From Candidatus Bruticola papionis (GTDB taxonomy: Bacteria > Vulcanimicrobiota > Xenobia > Xenobiales > Xenobiaceae): 42,773 nucleotides of DNA. Shown here in pieces: positions 1-8,986 of this stretch; positions within the stretch are counted from its first letter, which is position 1; each line of letters begins with the position of its first letter. The stretch spans positions 1 through 42,773 of the forward strand of contig DHKB01000033.1 in assembly GCA_002407045.1 (NCBI GenBank), read 5' to 3'. The notes beneath the pieces were generated by a model. That model ran no database searches. It had not been told where the DNA came from and saw only the letters and a program-made list of their open reading frames with translations. Both the position numbers and the translations under genes were made by a program.

Positions 1-513
1 TAAATTTTTATTTATCGCGCGATTAACTTCGATCTTGTCATCCAGCGCAGACAAAACTGCTGCGATAGCTTTTTGGTTTGTTAGTGAAAGCGAAGGTAGC
101 TCGAAATCCTTAATTATTTGTGTATTTAAATTTTGTTGTGCTGCACCGTTTGCAAGACTTTGCAATTCGTTATATTTAGAGCACATGTAATAATAAACGA
201 AATTGTAATCACTTTTAGCTTCATCAATAATCAAATTACAGCAAGCTTGATTAGTTGTTAAAGGAATTTTATTTATGCAACACTTTGCAGCTGTTGCTCC
301 GTACATGGCAATAATTACAGAATTTCTAGGTATTAACTTGGCAGCTGATGACTCATAACCAAGTTGAGTTATATTTTTTTCTGTACTGTAAACACGATTA
401 AAACATATTTCTTTAGTGTTTAACCAAGGAATGTTTCCGTTATAATATTCTATGACACTACTGGTGGGAGTTCCGCCGCTGCATATTTTTGTACATATAT
501 CACCAATTTTCAT
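1..513 (-). CDS. hsdS: Type I restriction-modification specificity subunit HsdS (partial, runs off left edge)
   Basis: The minus strand is open from an ATG at 513-511 to the window edge (171 codons, no stop). The translation begins MKIGDICTKICSGGTPTSS and continues with YYNGNIPWLNTKEI, NGAAQQNLNTQIIKDF and ALDDKIEVNRAINKNL. These are typical of an HsdS target-recognition domain followed by the conserved spacer helix. HsdS determines which DNA sequence the HsdM/HsdR complex recognises. The start is supported by AAGGGAGAG about 6 nt upstream. The gene lies 23 bp downstream of a tyrosine recombinase gene in the same orientation, so the two are probably cotranscribed. The second recognition domain and hsdM are outside the window, so it is not known whether this is a full hsdS or a half-length silent cassette. 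Confidence 0.9.
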   Translation of the reverse strand, partial: MKIGDICTKICSGGTPTSSVIEYYNGNIPWLNTKEICFNRVYSTEKNITQLGYESSAAKLIPRNSVIIAMYGATAAKCCINKIPLTTNQACCNLIIDEAKSDYNFVYYYMCSKYNELQSLANGAAQQNLNTQIIKDFELPSLSLTNQKAIAAVLSALDDKIEVNRAINKNL

Positions 514-536
514 TATATTCTCTCCCTTAAAAAAAC

Positions 537-1520
537 TTACCCAATATATTTCCTATGCGCTGTTTTTACATTTTGTTGCTTTACCATGGCGTAGTGCATA
601 GTTGTATCTATGCGTTCATGGCCTAGCAACTTTTGTAATTGCTCTACGGGCATACCTTTATCTATAGCTGCTGTAGCCATAGTGCGCCTAAATTTGTGAG
701 GATAAACTTTGGGCAAATTTAGACGCCGACCCAATTGGCGTAACCTTATTTCTAAGCCGCCGATTTGCAACCTGCGGTAGGGGGCTCGCAATGAAACAAA
801 AAGGGCCGGATTATCATCTTGGCGAGCAGCTAAGTAATTTTGTAAGTGAATTTTGGCGCGAGCGTCAAAGTAGACGTAGCGCTCTTTGCTACCTTTACCA
901 AAAACAATGCACTCGCGCTCTTCAAAATCTACGTCTGCTCTATTTAGCTTGACTAATTCGCCAGCTCGCATACCTGAAGAAGCCAATAAATCGATTAAAG
1001 CTAAGTCGCGCTCGTTGGTGCACCTATCGCGCATAACTTCCAAATTTTCGTCGCTGTAAGTTTCTTTTATTACTTTAGCCGTCTTTATACGCCTAATACG
1101 ACGCACCGGGCTTTTAATAATAAAATCTTCGTCTTCTAACCAAGCAAAAAAACTGGAAAGATTGCGCCGCACATTGTCTATAGTTACTTTGCTAACTTTG
1201 TTGGCTGCTTGGTATTTGGTTAGATAAGCTCGTAAATCGTCGGTGGTAATTTGGCACACCTGCTTGCCTATAGCTTGTAAAACCGCCTCTATGCTCTTTT
1301 GATAATAAGCTAAAGTCTTTTCCGAACAACCTTCTAGCCTTTTAGCCGTAATAAAAGCTGCCAATAAACTGTCGCTATCTAGCTTAGCTTCCGTTTCCGA
1401 AGTCTCGATATCTAAGCCTTGCAAAATAGTTTCCAAAACTTTGCTCAATTTTATCATTTGCACCGAGTTTAAATAAGGCAGCATTCTCACTTTTATTGCT
1501 TCTATTAGCTCTCTTCTCAT
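537..1520 (-). CDS. Tyrosine site-specific recombinase (XerC/D-like), hsdS-linked
   Basis: A 327-aa protein with an N-terminal SAM-like core-binding domain (about residues 50-145) and a C-terminal catalytic domain. The full catalytic set is visible: R185 (SGMRAGE), K209 (GKGSKER), H275 and R278 (PHKFRRT), H301 (LLGHERI) and nucleophile Y310 (MHYAMV). The enzyme should therefore be active in strand exchange. The ATG at 1520 is preferred to an upstream in-frame start at 1565 because AAGAGG lies 8 nt before it and the protein then starts at MRRELIEA. It sits between hsdS and hsdR, the position of recombinases that invert hsdS segments in phase-variable type I systems. The role in hsdS switching is inferred from position. 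Chromosome dimer resolution (true XerC/D) is less likely in this context. Confidence 0.9.
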   Translation of the reverse strand: MRRELIEAIKVRMLPYLNSVQMIKLSKVLETILQGLDIETSETEAKLDSDSLLAAFITAKRLEGCSEKTLAYYQKSIEAVLQAIGKQVCQITTDDLRAYLTKYQAANKVSKVTIDNVRRNLSSFFAWLEDEDFIIKSPVRRIRRIKTAKVIKETYSDENLEVMRDRCTNERDLALIDLLASSGMRAGELVKLNRADVDFEERECIVFGKGSKERYVYFDARAKIHLQNYLAARQDDNPALFVSLRAPYRRLQIGGLEIRLRQLGRRLNLPKVYPHKFRRTMATAAIDKGMPVEQLQKLLGHERIDTTMHYAMVKQQNVKTAHRKYIG

Positions 1521-1728
1521 GGGTATGCCTCTTTTCTTACTTAAAATTAAAAATATTCTTTCCAAAAATGGTACAAGCAGTCAAAATGGACTAAAAGTTG
1601 GCAGGCAAACTTATAAGCTTGGCTAAACTATTTTAACTATTTGCCAATAGCTGCTTGCTTAAAGGGGAAGTATGGCAAAATTGAGCTATTCAAGCAATGT
1701 TTTAGAGCCAAGAAGTTAGGGTTTAGTT
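1521..1728. promoter_or_regulatory. Divergent intergenic region with inverted repeats between recombinase and hsdR
   Basis: This 208-bp region must carry the promoters for both the recombinase (minus) and hsdR (plus). It contains a 7-bp inverted repeat AATAGCT/AGCTATT (1646-1652 and 1684-1690) and a second loose repeat, GGCAAA with TTTGCC (around 1612-1645). These could be operator sites or recombinase-related sites; the sequence does not decide which. No clear consensus promoter was identified. Confidence 0.35.
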
Positions 1729-4700
1729 ATGGTTAATAAGTTTAAATTTACAGAAGCCAATTATGAACAAACTATTATCGATCTATTATTTACTAATGAG
1801 CTTGGCTATAACTGTACTTCCGACAGCCATTGGCAACAACAGTGCCAGAAAAACAATTTCCGCGACGTTATTTGTGAAGAAATACTTATAAAAGCTCTCC
1901 GACGTTTAAACCCCGAAGTGTCTGATAATATACTTAATGACGCTGTACGTAAGCTAAAAAACATCGACGGTGTAGAACTTATCGAAAGAAATCGTCAATT
2001 TACTGAAGCTTTACAAAATGGCTTATCAGTTTCTTATAAAGACGAAGCGCTCGGCGATATAACGACCAAATTGGTATGCCTTATCGACTACCAGCGTCCG
2101 GAAAATAACGATTTTAGGATCATCAATCAACTTACTATTGTTGATAAGGAAAAGAAGCGGCCCGATCTACTTATTTATATTAACGGCTTGCCTTTAGTTA
2201 TTATAGAACTAAAGTCGCCTATTAACGAAAATGCAACTCTTACTGATGCTTATAACCAAATAAAAAATTACCAAGATGCCATAGCTTCATTGTTTGTCTA
2301 TAACCAAATATGTGTTCTCAGTAATCTGTATTTTTCTAAAGCTGGCACTATTACTTCCAATGAAGAGCGCTATATGGCTTGGAAAAGCCTAGATGGCAGC
2401 TACGAAAATACCCAAGATGCTGGTTATGAAATCTTTTTCAAAGGTCTTTTTGCTAAAGATCGCTTGTTAGACATTTTACAAAATTTTATTTGCTTTGATG
2501 ATCGGGGCATGGGAGATAATAGCAACGGTGGCGGCCTTATTAAAATATTAGCTGCCTATCACCAATATTTTGCCGTTAAAAAAGCCGTAAAGAGCACTTT
2601 GCAAGCCAGAGAGCGTCAAGATGGCAAAGGCGGCGTCGTTTGGCATACTCAAGGCAGCGGCAAATCGCTGACTATGGTTTTTTACGCCCACTACATTACT
2701 AAGGTAATGGCTGGCGCCACAATTGTTGTAGTTACCGACCGCAAAGATCTAGACGACCAGCTTTACAAACAATTTTTGCGTTGCCGCAAATTTTTACGCC
2801 AAACTCCCAAACAAGCTGAAAGTTGCGAGCACTTACAACAGCTTTTGGAAGGCAATCGCAATTCTGGTGGCATTATCTTTACCAATTTGCAAAAAGTAAC
2901 TGAGCGAGAAGAAGCTCTTACTCAGCGTAGCAATATTATCGTTATGGCCGACGAAGCTCACCGCAGCCAATACGGTTTAGTAAAGAAAATTACTTCTCGT
3001 AAAAATGAGCAAGGCCAAGAAGAAGCTGTTGTTACTATTGGCATGGCCGGAAAATTGCGAGCTATTTTGCCTAAAGCTACTTATATTGGCTTTACCGGTA
3101 CTCCTGTAGCTAAGAAAGATCATGATACTCGGGCTGTTTTTGGTGACAATATCGATTGTTACGACATGACCCAAGCTGTAGAAGATGGAGCTACCAAAAC
3201 TATCTTTTATGAAAGTCGCGTAGTTAAACTTAAACTTGATGAAGCTACTTTAAATGAACTTAATAAAAAATATGAAGAGTTGGCCGAAAAGGCCGATTTT
3301 GAAGTAATTGAGCGCAGCAAGCGAGAGATGGGCAAGCTCGATTCTATTTTAGGCGCTCCTCAAACTATTGAAGAACTAACTAAAGATATTCTCTCTCATT
3401 ACGAAGGGCACCGGGCTTCTATTGTTACCGGTAAAGCTATGATTGTGGCTTATTCTCGAGAAATTGCTTTAAAAATTTACAAAAGCCTCTTGAAATTGCG
3501 TCCTCAATGGAAAGAGGAAGGCAAAATTGCTGTAGTGATGACTGGCAGCAATAAAGATCCCGAGTCTTGGCGAGAAATCATTGGTGACAAGAACTACAAA
3601 GAAGAGCTAGCTTGTAAATTTAAAGACCCAAATTCTGCTCTAAAAATAGTTATTGTAGTAGATATGTGGCTAACCGGTTTTGATGTGCCTTCTTTAACTA
3701 CTATGTATATTTATAAACCTTTAGTTGAGCATAATCTTATGCAAGCTATAGCTAGAGTTAATCGTGTTTACAAAGACAAAGAAGGCGGCTTAATCGTCGA
3801 CTATATAGGTTTAGCTGACGCCCTTAAGCAAGCTATGCAAGAATATACGGCTCGCGATCAAAAAAATTATGCTAATCAAGATATTAAAGCTGCTGTCTAT
3901 CCTAAATTTCAAACGTCGCTAAAAGAGTGTCGCAGTATTTTAGATGGTTTTGAGTATATGTCTTTTTATGCCCAAGAAGACGGAGCCAAGCGAGCCAAAA
4001 TTATCGATCAAGGTGTCAATTATATTTTTGGTAAAATTTTGCAAGAGCAAGATTTGCCTGAAAAAGAGCGCAGCGATTATCGATTTTTGAAAGAAGCGCA
4101 GCTTTTGAAGCAAGCCTATTCCTTATGCAGTAGTATAGCTACCGAAAATGAAAGTTTGGAAGCTGCTTATTTTGATGCTGTGCGCCATGGTATCAAAATT
4201 TTGCAAAACGAAGGGCGCAGTCAAAAGTTCAGCTTAAAAGAAATCAATGAACAAGTAGATGCTTTACTTAAAAACTGTGTTGAAAGTAGTGGCGTAGCGA
4301 CAATTTTTAGTGATGCTAACAGCAATATCTCCCTTTTTGATACTAATATTTTGCAAAAACTGGCTGCAGCGGAAGAAAAAAATGTAGCTCTTCGCTTGAT
4401 AAAAAATATTTTAGGTGAGAAAGTTAGAGTATTTAGTTGCAAAAATGAAGTAAAAGCTAGGCAATTTTCGGAAATTTTGCAAAGTGCTATGCAACGCTAT
4501 TTGAGCGGCGTTTTGTCTAATGCTATGGCTATTGACGAAATGCTCAAAGCGGCGCAAAAACTTGATGAAGCTATGGATGGCGATCATAAGCTGGGGCTAA
4601 ATTCTGAAGAGGAAGCTTTCTACGATATTTTGCAAGAAAATTGCGATGCTGCCGTTCAAGAAGAACTGATAGCTATAGTTCGTGAGCTGGCTGCCAAATT

Positions 4701-4863
4701 GCCTGAAGTTTGTACTGTAGATTGGTATAATAAAGCTAATTGCCGAGCTAGAGTGCGCAAAGAAATAAAAACTGTTTTGAAAGGGCACAACTATCCAGCC
4801 GAACAAATTGCCAGTGTGGCTGACAAAATTGTGGAACAGTGTCGCGGCTATTGGAATGAATAA
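1729..4863 (+). CDS. hsdR: Type I restriction endonuclease subunit R (HsdR)
   Basis: This 1044-aa protein has the usual HsdR length and order. The N-terminal PD-(D/E)xK nuclease shows D146 (RPDLLIY) and E160-L-K162 (VIIELKSP). The SF2 translocase follows, with Walker A QGSGKS (about 308-313), the DEAH box D408-H411, motif III-like FTGTPV, and a motif V/VI region with WLTGFDVPS and QAIARVNR. The C-terminal helical region would bind the methylase core. HsdR uses ATP to translocate DNA and cuts unmodified DNA when assembled with HsdM and HsdS. The start is supported by AGGG 7 nt upstream. It is divergent from the recombinase and hsdS; hsdM is not in the window and is expected to the left. All motifs are intact, so restriction activity is likely if HsdM is present. 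Confidence 0.96.
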   Translation: MVNKFKFTEANYEQTIIDLLFTNELGYNCTSDSHWQQQCQKNNFRDVICEEILIKALRRLNPEVSDNILNDAVRKLKNIDGVELIERNRQFTEALQNGLSVSYKDEALGDITTKLVCLIDYQRPENNDFRIINQLTIVDKEKKRPDLLIYINGLPLVIIELKSPINENATLTDAYNQIKNYQDAIASLFVYNQICVLSNLYFSKAGTITSNEERYMAWKSLDGSYENTQDAGYEIFFKGLFAKDRLLDILQNFICFDDRGMGDNSNGGGLIKILAAYHQYFAVKKAVKSTLQARERQDGKGGVVWHTQGSGKSLTMVFYAHYITKVMAGATIVVVTDRKDLDDQLYKQFLRCRKFLRQTPKQAESCEHLQQLLEGNRNSGGIIFTNLQKVTEREEALTQRSNIIVMADEAHRSQYGLVKKITSRKNEQGQEEAVVTIGMAGKLRAILPKATYIGFTGTPVAKKDHDTRAVFGDNIDCYDMTQAVEDGATKTIFYESRVVKLKLDEATLNELNKKYEELAEKADFEVIERSKREMGKLDSILGAPQTIEELTKDILSHYEGHRASIVTGKAMIVAYSREIALKIYKSLLKLRPQWKEEGKIAVVMTGSNKDPESWREIIGDKNYKEELACKFKDPNSALKIVIVVDMWLTGFDVPSLTTMYIYKPLVEHNLMQAIARVNRVYKDKEGGLIVDYIGLADALKQAMQEYTARDQKNYANQDIKAAVYPKFQTSLKECRSILDGFEYMSFYAQEDGAKRAKIIDQGVNYIFGKILQEQDLPEKERSDYRFLKEAQLLKQAYSLCSSIATENESLEAAYFDAVRHGIKILQNEGRSQKFSLKEINEQVDALLKNCVESSGVATIFSDANSNISLFDTNILQKLAAAEEKNVALRLIKNILGEKVRVFSCKNEVKARQFSEILQSAMQRYLSGVLSNAMAIDEMLKAAQKLDEAMDGDHKLGLNSEEEAFYDILQENCDAAVQEELIAIVRELAAKLPEVCTVDWYNKANCRARVRKEIKTVLKGHNYPAEQIASVADKIVEQCRGYWNE

Positions 4864-4895
4864 AAAGCCCCGCTCAGCCTAAAACGGCTGGCGGG
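4862..4895 (-). terminator. Factor-independent terminator for the MATE gene, overlapping the hsdR stop
   Basis: A stem of two 5-bp blocks (CCCGC/GCGGG and CAGCC/GGCTG, one bulged T) spans 4869-4895. Reading on the minus strand it is followed by TTTTT (complement of 4862-4866). The U-run lies within or next to the hsdR stop codon. No T-run follows on the plus strand, so it mainly serves the minus-strand MATE gene. Confidence 0.75.
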
Positions 4896-4927
4896 TGCTT
4901 CTTAGAAGCGTTGGAGCGCTGCTTCTC

Positions 4928-6256
4928 TTAGTAGCCGTATTTGGGACGATTGACTTTTAAGAAAATCAAAGTGGTAATTAAAGCGCCGATTTCGGCTACA
5001 ATTACGGAAGCCCAGATCCATTCTACGCCGAAAAGCAAGGGCAAAACCATAACGCTTGCCGATTGGAAAACCAAAGTACGCATAAAAGCTATAATGGCAG
5101 AAACTAAGCCGTCATTTAAAGCTGTAAAGAAAGACGAGCTAAAAATTTCAAAGCCGAAGAAAGCGAAAGCCACTGAATAGATGCGCAAACCGTGTTTGGT
5201 AATAGCTAGCAACTCTTGATCGTAGCCTACAAACAGGCGCACGATAGGATCGGCAAACACTGTGCTGATTAAAGCCATCAAAATGCCTACGCTGACCGTA
5301 AAAACAGTGCTCTTTTTGAGCATGTTTTTGACTTCGGCCGGATTTTTCGCTCCAAAGTGGTAGCTGGTAATAGGGGAAGCGCCGATAGAGTAGCCTACAA
5401 AAATAGAGGAGAAGATAAAGCAAAGGTAGCCAATTACTCCATAAGCGGCTACGCCATTTTCGCCAATAAAACGCAAAAGTTGATAATTGTACAAAATTAC
5501 CAAAATGGAAGACGAGATGCCGTTCATAAGTTCGGAAGAGCCGTTAGTGCAAGACTTCCAAAGCACTTGGCCATAAAATTGAGTAGAGCCTAAGTGCAAT
5601 GGGCTGTCGTTTTTACGGGCAAAATAAACTAAAGCGGTTAAGCCGCCCACTACTTGGCTTAAAGCTGTAGCTATAGCTGCGCCAGCTAAGCCCCAGTGAA
5701 AAACGATAATAAAAAGTGCATCTAAAGCCATATTGGTAAAGCCGGCCAAAAGGGTGACAGCAAAACCAAGCTTCGGTTTTTCGGCAGCTATAAAAAAGCT
5801 CTGAAAGACATTTTGTAGCATAAAAAAAGGCATGGCCACCATATTGATACGGCCATAAGTAATGCTACAAGCTAAGAGATCGCCTTCAGCTCCCAGAGCG
5901 TGTGCAATATAAGGTACAGCTACATAGCCTAACACAGCGGCTATAGTGCCCAAAATAGCTGTCGAGTAAACGATCATGGAAAAATAGCGATTGGCCAGTT
6001 TATTGTCGCCTTCACCTAAAGTTTTAGCTACAATAGCTGTGCCGCCGGTGCCCAGCATAAAGCCCAGAGCACCCACGATCATCATGATCGGAAAGATAAA
6101 GTTGGTAGCCGCAAAAGCCACTTTGCCTACAAAATTGGAGACAAAAAGTCCGTCTATAACGCTGTAAGTGGAAATAAACAACATCATAGCCATAGAAGGC
6201 AGCACAAAACGCAACAGCCTGGAATAGGTAAAATGATCCGAAAGTTTGATTTCCAT
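4928..6256 (-). CDS. MATE-family multidrug/cation antiporter
   Basis: A 442-aa integral membrane protein with about twelve hydrophobic segments in two homologous halves, as in MATE (NorM/MepA/DinF) exporters. Family-typical features include RFVLPSMAMMLFISTYSVIDGLFVSNFVG near the N-terminus, the loop MLGTGGTAIVAKTLGEGD, and in the second half VGYSIGASPITSYHFGAKN. These carriers export cationic drugs or metabolites in exchange for Na+ or H+. The substrate cannot be predicted. The ATG at 6256 (MEIKLSDHF) is chosen over a longer in-frame start because AGGTG lies about 6 nt upstream and the extension adds only a hydrophobic stretch. It is monocistronic, with its own promoter and a terminator at 4862-4895. 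Confidence 0.93.
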   Translation of the reverse strand: MEIKLSDHFTYSRLLRFVLPSMAMMLFISTYSVIDGLFVSNFVGKVAFAATNFIFPIMMIVGALGFMLGTGGTAIVAKTLGEGDNKLANRYFSMIVYSTAILGTIAAVLGYVAVPYIAHALGAEGDLLACSITYGRINMVAMPFFMLQNVFQSFFIAAEKPKLGFAVTLLAGFTNMALDALFIIVFHWGLAGAAIATALSQVVGGLTALVYFARKNDSPLHLGSTQFYGQVLWKSCTNGSSELMNGISSSILVILYNYQLLRFIGENGVAAYGVIGYLCFIFSSIFVGYSIGASPITSYHFGAKNPAEVKNMLKKSTVFTVSVGILMALISTVFADPIVRLFVGYDQELLAITKHGLRIYSVAFAFFGFEIFSSSFFTALNDGLVSAIIAFMRTLVFQSASVMVLPLLFGVEWIWASVIVAEIGALITTLIFLKVNRPKYGY

Positions 6257-6328
6257 TAAAACACCTAGAATTAACCAAAAAAAAAGTAAAGTCAAAGTTT
6301 TGAATAACAGCTACAACTTCGAACTACC

Positions 6329-6356
6329 ATTGTACAATATGTAACCTTTAAATCAA
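6329..6356 (-). promoter_or_regulatory. Candidate promoter of the MATE gene
   Basis: On the minus strand, TTGATT (complement of 6351-6356) and TACAAT (complement of 6329-6334) are separated by 16 bp. The -10 lies in a 10-bp palindrome, ATTGTACAAT (6329-6338), a possible operator. Transcription would start near 6322, giving a leader of about 66 nt. Confidence 0.45.
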
Positions 6357-6462
6357 GTTTTTTTCTCGTTATATTTCTGCTTTTAGCGCGGCAGCGGCAG
6401 GTAAAAACTGTTGTCTATAAGGAAAGGCACCTTCAGTTTAGGCCGGAGGAGAACAATAATTT

Positions 6463-6831
6463 ATGGCTATTGTAAAAGTTGATCATATAAATATTGCTTG
6501 TGCCGATTTAGAAGAAACTGCCAAATTTTATACTGAAGTTTTGGGCTTTAGTCGCGGCCAAGTTAAACGAAGCGGTATTAAACAGATGCTCAATCTTGTA
6601 AAGCAAGATAGCGTAGTGGAATTAGCTCAGCCTACCGACGGAGATCGTTTGGATGGTGATGCTTATAATCATATAGCTTTTACTTCCGACAATATTCAAG
6701 CCGATTTTAAACATATGCAAGAGCTTGGTTTTACTTTGCTTAACGATTCGGTGCAAGAGAGCGCGGGCGCCTTTTACTTTTTTATGGAAGCTCCTGGTGG
6801 CACTTTAGTAGAAATTATTACTCACAAATAG
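6463..6831 (+). CDS. VOC superfamily (glyoxalase/bleomycin-resistance fold) protein
   Basis: A 122-aa single-module VOC protein with two beta-alpha-beta-beta-beta units: VDHINIACADLEETAKFYTEVLGF and YNHIAFTSDNIQADFKHMQELGF. The usual metal ligands are in place as H8, E53, H70 and E117, the glyoxalase I pattern. It may be a lactoylglutathione-lyase-like or methylmalonyl-CoA-epimerase-like enzyme; the length alone does not separate these. The SD GGAGGAG is about 11 nt upstream. It stands alone, divergent from the MATE gene, and is followed by a weak hairpin (GCTCTT/AAGAGC just after the stop). Confidence 0.85.
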   Translation: MAIVKVDHINIACADLEETAKFYTEVLGFSRGQVKRSGIKQMLNLVKQDSVVELAQPTDGDRLDGDAYNHIAFTSDNIQADFKHMQELGFTLLNDSVQESAGAFYFFMEAPGGTLVEIITHK

Positions 6832-7229
6832 TAGCTCTTCGAAAGAGCGGTGCGCTTAGATAAATTGAAAAAAAAGTAGAATAGTCATTTTTATTTTTTT
6901 TGTCCCCATTTTCAGAATTATGCTCCATTTGCCGGTATTTACTAACGGTATAAGTTAGCAAATAACGATTTCTGTTTTATGCTGGGGCAGTCTTGGTATG
7001 CTTTTTAGAACCAGTTCTAGTTCCATCAACTTTAATATATGCATTTAAACTAATTCTATGTGTTTTATAAACTTTACTATACTATAAAAAGCCCATGAAA
7101 CCGGGCATTCTTTGCCTTTAGGCTCAAAATTAAAAGAGGTTTAATCAGCATTTCCTGGAAAGTTCGCCAAGGGATCGGCGGTAGCCGTGCCCTCTCAACT
7201 TGGGAAAAAGGACTTCTTGTAAAGAATAG
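6832..7229. other. Intergenic region upstream of the lipoprotein array
   Basis: A 398-bp gap with no convincing ORF. The first part is A/T-rich. It holds short palindromes: CTAAC/GTTAG around 6942-6958, TAGAAC-CA-GTTCTA at 7006-7019, and GCCC/GGGC around 7091-7106. A possible -10, TATACT (7078-7083), lacks a clear -35. The last 60 bp form a GC-rich hairpin described separately. This is probably the promoter and 5-prime leader of the first lipoprotein gene. Confidence 0.5.
7169..7205 (+). promoter_or_regulatory. Structured leader hairpin before lipoprotein gene 1
   Basis: A compact GC-rich structure is visible: outer CCAAG/CTTGG, then AGGG/CCCT and CGGC/GCCG around a GGTA loop. It ends about 25 nt before the start codon and next to AAAAAGGA. 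It is not a riboswitch class I can recognise. It may control translation of the lipoprotein or stabilise the mRNA. No equivalent hairpin precedes the other three paralogues. Confidence 0.4.
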
Positions 7230-8873
7230 ATGTTTATAAATAAGAACGCGTTCGGACTCGCTTTAGCCGTGGCTGCTACCTTGGGCTTAGGCTTTATGGT
7301 TTATGGTTGCGGCGACAGCGGCTCTACTACACCTAATCCTTTGGAACCAGCCAAAGTTAATCCCAAAGTAATCTTTGACTACCATGTTTTAGCCCAAGAA
7401 CTGGGTGCCAAAACAGAAATTCCCGCTAATATTGCTAGCGTAAAATATGCTTTTAGCGGCACCAATGACGCCAAAGAACTGTTTACCGACCTTGACGAAA
7501 CTTACAGCTACGATTTTGATCATCAAGACAAAGCGTACGACCAAGAAGTTATTATCGAAAACGTAGATATTAACTCTACTAAAGTTACTGCTGCCTACTA
7601 TGATGACCAGGATCAATTAGTGGCTATTGGTGTAAACGATCTCGAGTGGGACAAAGCTACCAGTATTGCCAAAGTAGAAAAGCCCGATGTGCAATTGCTC
7701 GGCCAAGATGCTACTGCTTCTTTAAGTGCCGACAGCTTAATTATTCCTAAAAATGGCCAAGTTTACTTTACTTTTGAAATTACTCCTACTGAAGGCGCTG
7801 AAGAAGTCGATATGACCGATTTGGCCACCTTTAGCGGCTTAGATGAAAAAATCTTCTCTCATAAAGAAAACGCCGCTGGTGGAGTTTATACCGGTATCGA
7901 TTATGGCAAAGCTACCGAAGTTTCTGCCAATTTGGGCCAATTCAAAGCCGATTTAGGCCAAACCGTTTTAGTTACTGACCAAAGGCCTGCCAAGATTGCT
8001 CTCGTTCCGCAGCCCATTGATGGTAAAGAAATTATCAATCAAGAGACTCCTGACGGACGTTATATGAATATGCTTTTTGCCGATGATGGTGTGAAATATA
8101 ACACTTTCGGCCAAAAGGTTGTCTCTTATAAGACAAGCAGCGGTGACGTCGATAATTTCCCCGTCAACGAAGTGTCCTTTAAGGTAGTAGTTTACGAATA
8201 TACCAATATTGAAGGCAAAGGCGACGCTCCCGCATTGCCTTTAGATATTACCTTTGATAGCAAAACTAGCGTCGAAGCTATCTATGATTTGGAACATTAC
8301 GCTTCTCCTTCAGCCTACGATGTCAACCATATGACCATTAAAGAGCGCTCTAAAATTGTCGTAGAGGAGCTCAATCCCAACTGGAACGACTACAAGGTTG
8401 TAGCTAAATACGATGATGGCAGTAAAGATGGTATAACTGAAACTACCAGGATTTATGTTGAAGGCGCTCAAGCTAATCTTGTACTTTGGGATAATGAGAA
8501 AAACCAAAAGCTTGAAAAACTCTTTAAGGCTGGTGGTAGTATACAGACTTATGACAAATTGCGCTTAGTTGGTCAAATTGAAGTTTTTGGTAACTGTGTC
8601 TATACAGATATTCCCGAAGATATGATTCCTGCTGGCCAGTATCCTGATGTCGTTTATCCGCCTCATTTTACTAATACTGGCGAAGTCGCTGACACAAGAT
8701 ATGTTCCTCAATGGAGACAATGGCCAGAGCATTCTGGAGCCAATGCTTACGCTATCACTATACAGTATGACGATCAAAACCCTCCGTGGCCTGGCAATGT
8801 AAAACTGGATTTACAACGCCCCGAAGGCGCTACTTATCCCGAATTTAGTGGTGTTTTTTGCTATAACTACTAA
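7230..8873 (+). CDS. Tandem paralogous lipoprotein 1 (GCGDSGSTTPNPL family)
   Basis: A 547-aa protein with a lipoprotein signal peptide and lipobox MVYG-C27. Gly at +2 argues against inner-membrane retention by the Asp+2 rule if the cell is diderm. The mature protein starts CGDSGSTTPNPL, identical or nearly so in three downstream neighbours. An N-terminal domain (about 45-160) contains NIASVKYAFSG, YSYDFDHQDKAYD and KVTAAYYDDQDQLVAIG. Beta-rich, Ig-like segments follow, with VLVTDQRPAKI near 245. The C-terminal end carries DIPEDMIPAGQYP and RPEGATYP. I recognise no named family. It is probably a surface-exposed beta-sandwich lipoprotein of unknown role. AAAGG lies about 17-18 nt before the ATG, an unusually long spacing shared by the paralogues. 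A terminator at 8902-8952 ends the transcript. Confidence 0.85.
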   Translation: MFINKNAFGLALAVAATLGLGFMVYGCGDSGSTTPNPLEPAKVNPKVIFDYHVLAQELGAKTEIPANIASVKYAFSGTNDAKELFTDLDETYSYDFDHQDKAYDQEVIIENVDINSTKVTAAYYDDQDQLVAIGVNDLEWDKATSIAKVEKPDVQLLGQDATASLSADSLIIPKNGQVYFTFEITPTEGAEEVDMTDLATFSGLDEKIFSHKENAAGGVYTGIDYGKATEVSANLGQFKADLGQTVLVTDQRPAKIALVPQPIDGKEIINQETPDGRYMNMLFADDGVKYNTFGQKVVSYKTSSGDVDNFPVNEVSFKVVVYEYTNIEGKGDAPALPLDITFDSKTSVEAIYDLEHYASPSAYDVNHMTIKERSKIVVEELNPNWNDYKVVAKYDDGSKDGITETTRIYVEGAQANLVLWDNEKNQKLEKLFKAGGSIQTYDKLRLVGQIEVFGNCVYTDIPEDMIPAGQYPDVVYPPHFTNTGEVADTRYVPQWRQWPEHSGANAYAITIQYDDQNPPWPGNVKLDLQRPEGATYPEFSGVFCYNY

Positions 8874-8901
8874 AACTAACTTTTAGTTCTTGCATTTACT
8901 G

Positions 8902-8952
8902 AGGCTCCTCGATACCCAAGTAAATAAAATTAGGCTAGAGGAGCCTTTTTTT
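8902..8952 (+). terminator. Terminator after lipoprotein 1
   Basis: A perfect 9-bp stem AGGCTCCTC (8902-8910)/GAGGAGCCT (8938-8946) encloses a 27-nt loop and runs into seven T residues. It separates lipoprotein genes 1 and 2, so the array is not a single operon throughout. Confidence 0.85.
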
Positions 8953-8986
8953 ATATAAAATTTATAAAGGATTGCTTTCTACATTT

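Noticed and set aside
1521..1565. Longer recombinase start at 1565
   Set aside because: It adds a hydrophobic, unconserved 15-residue extension without SD, whereas the ATG at 1520 has AAGAGG at good spacing.
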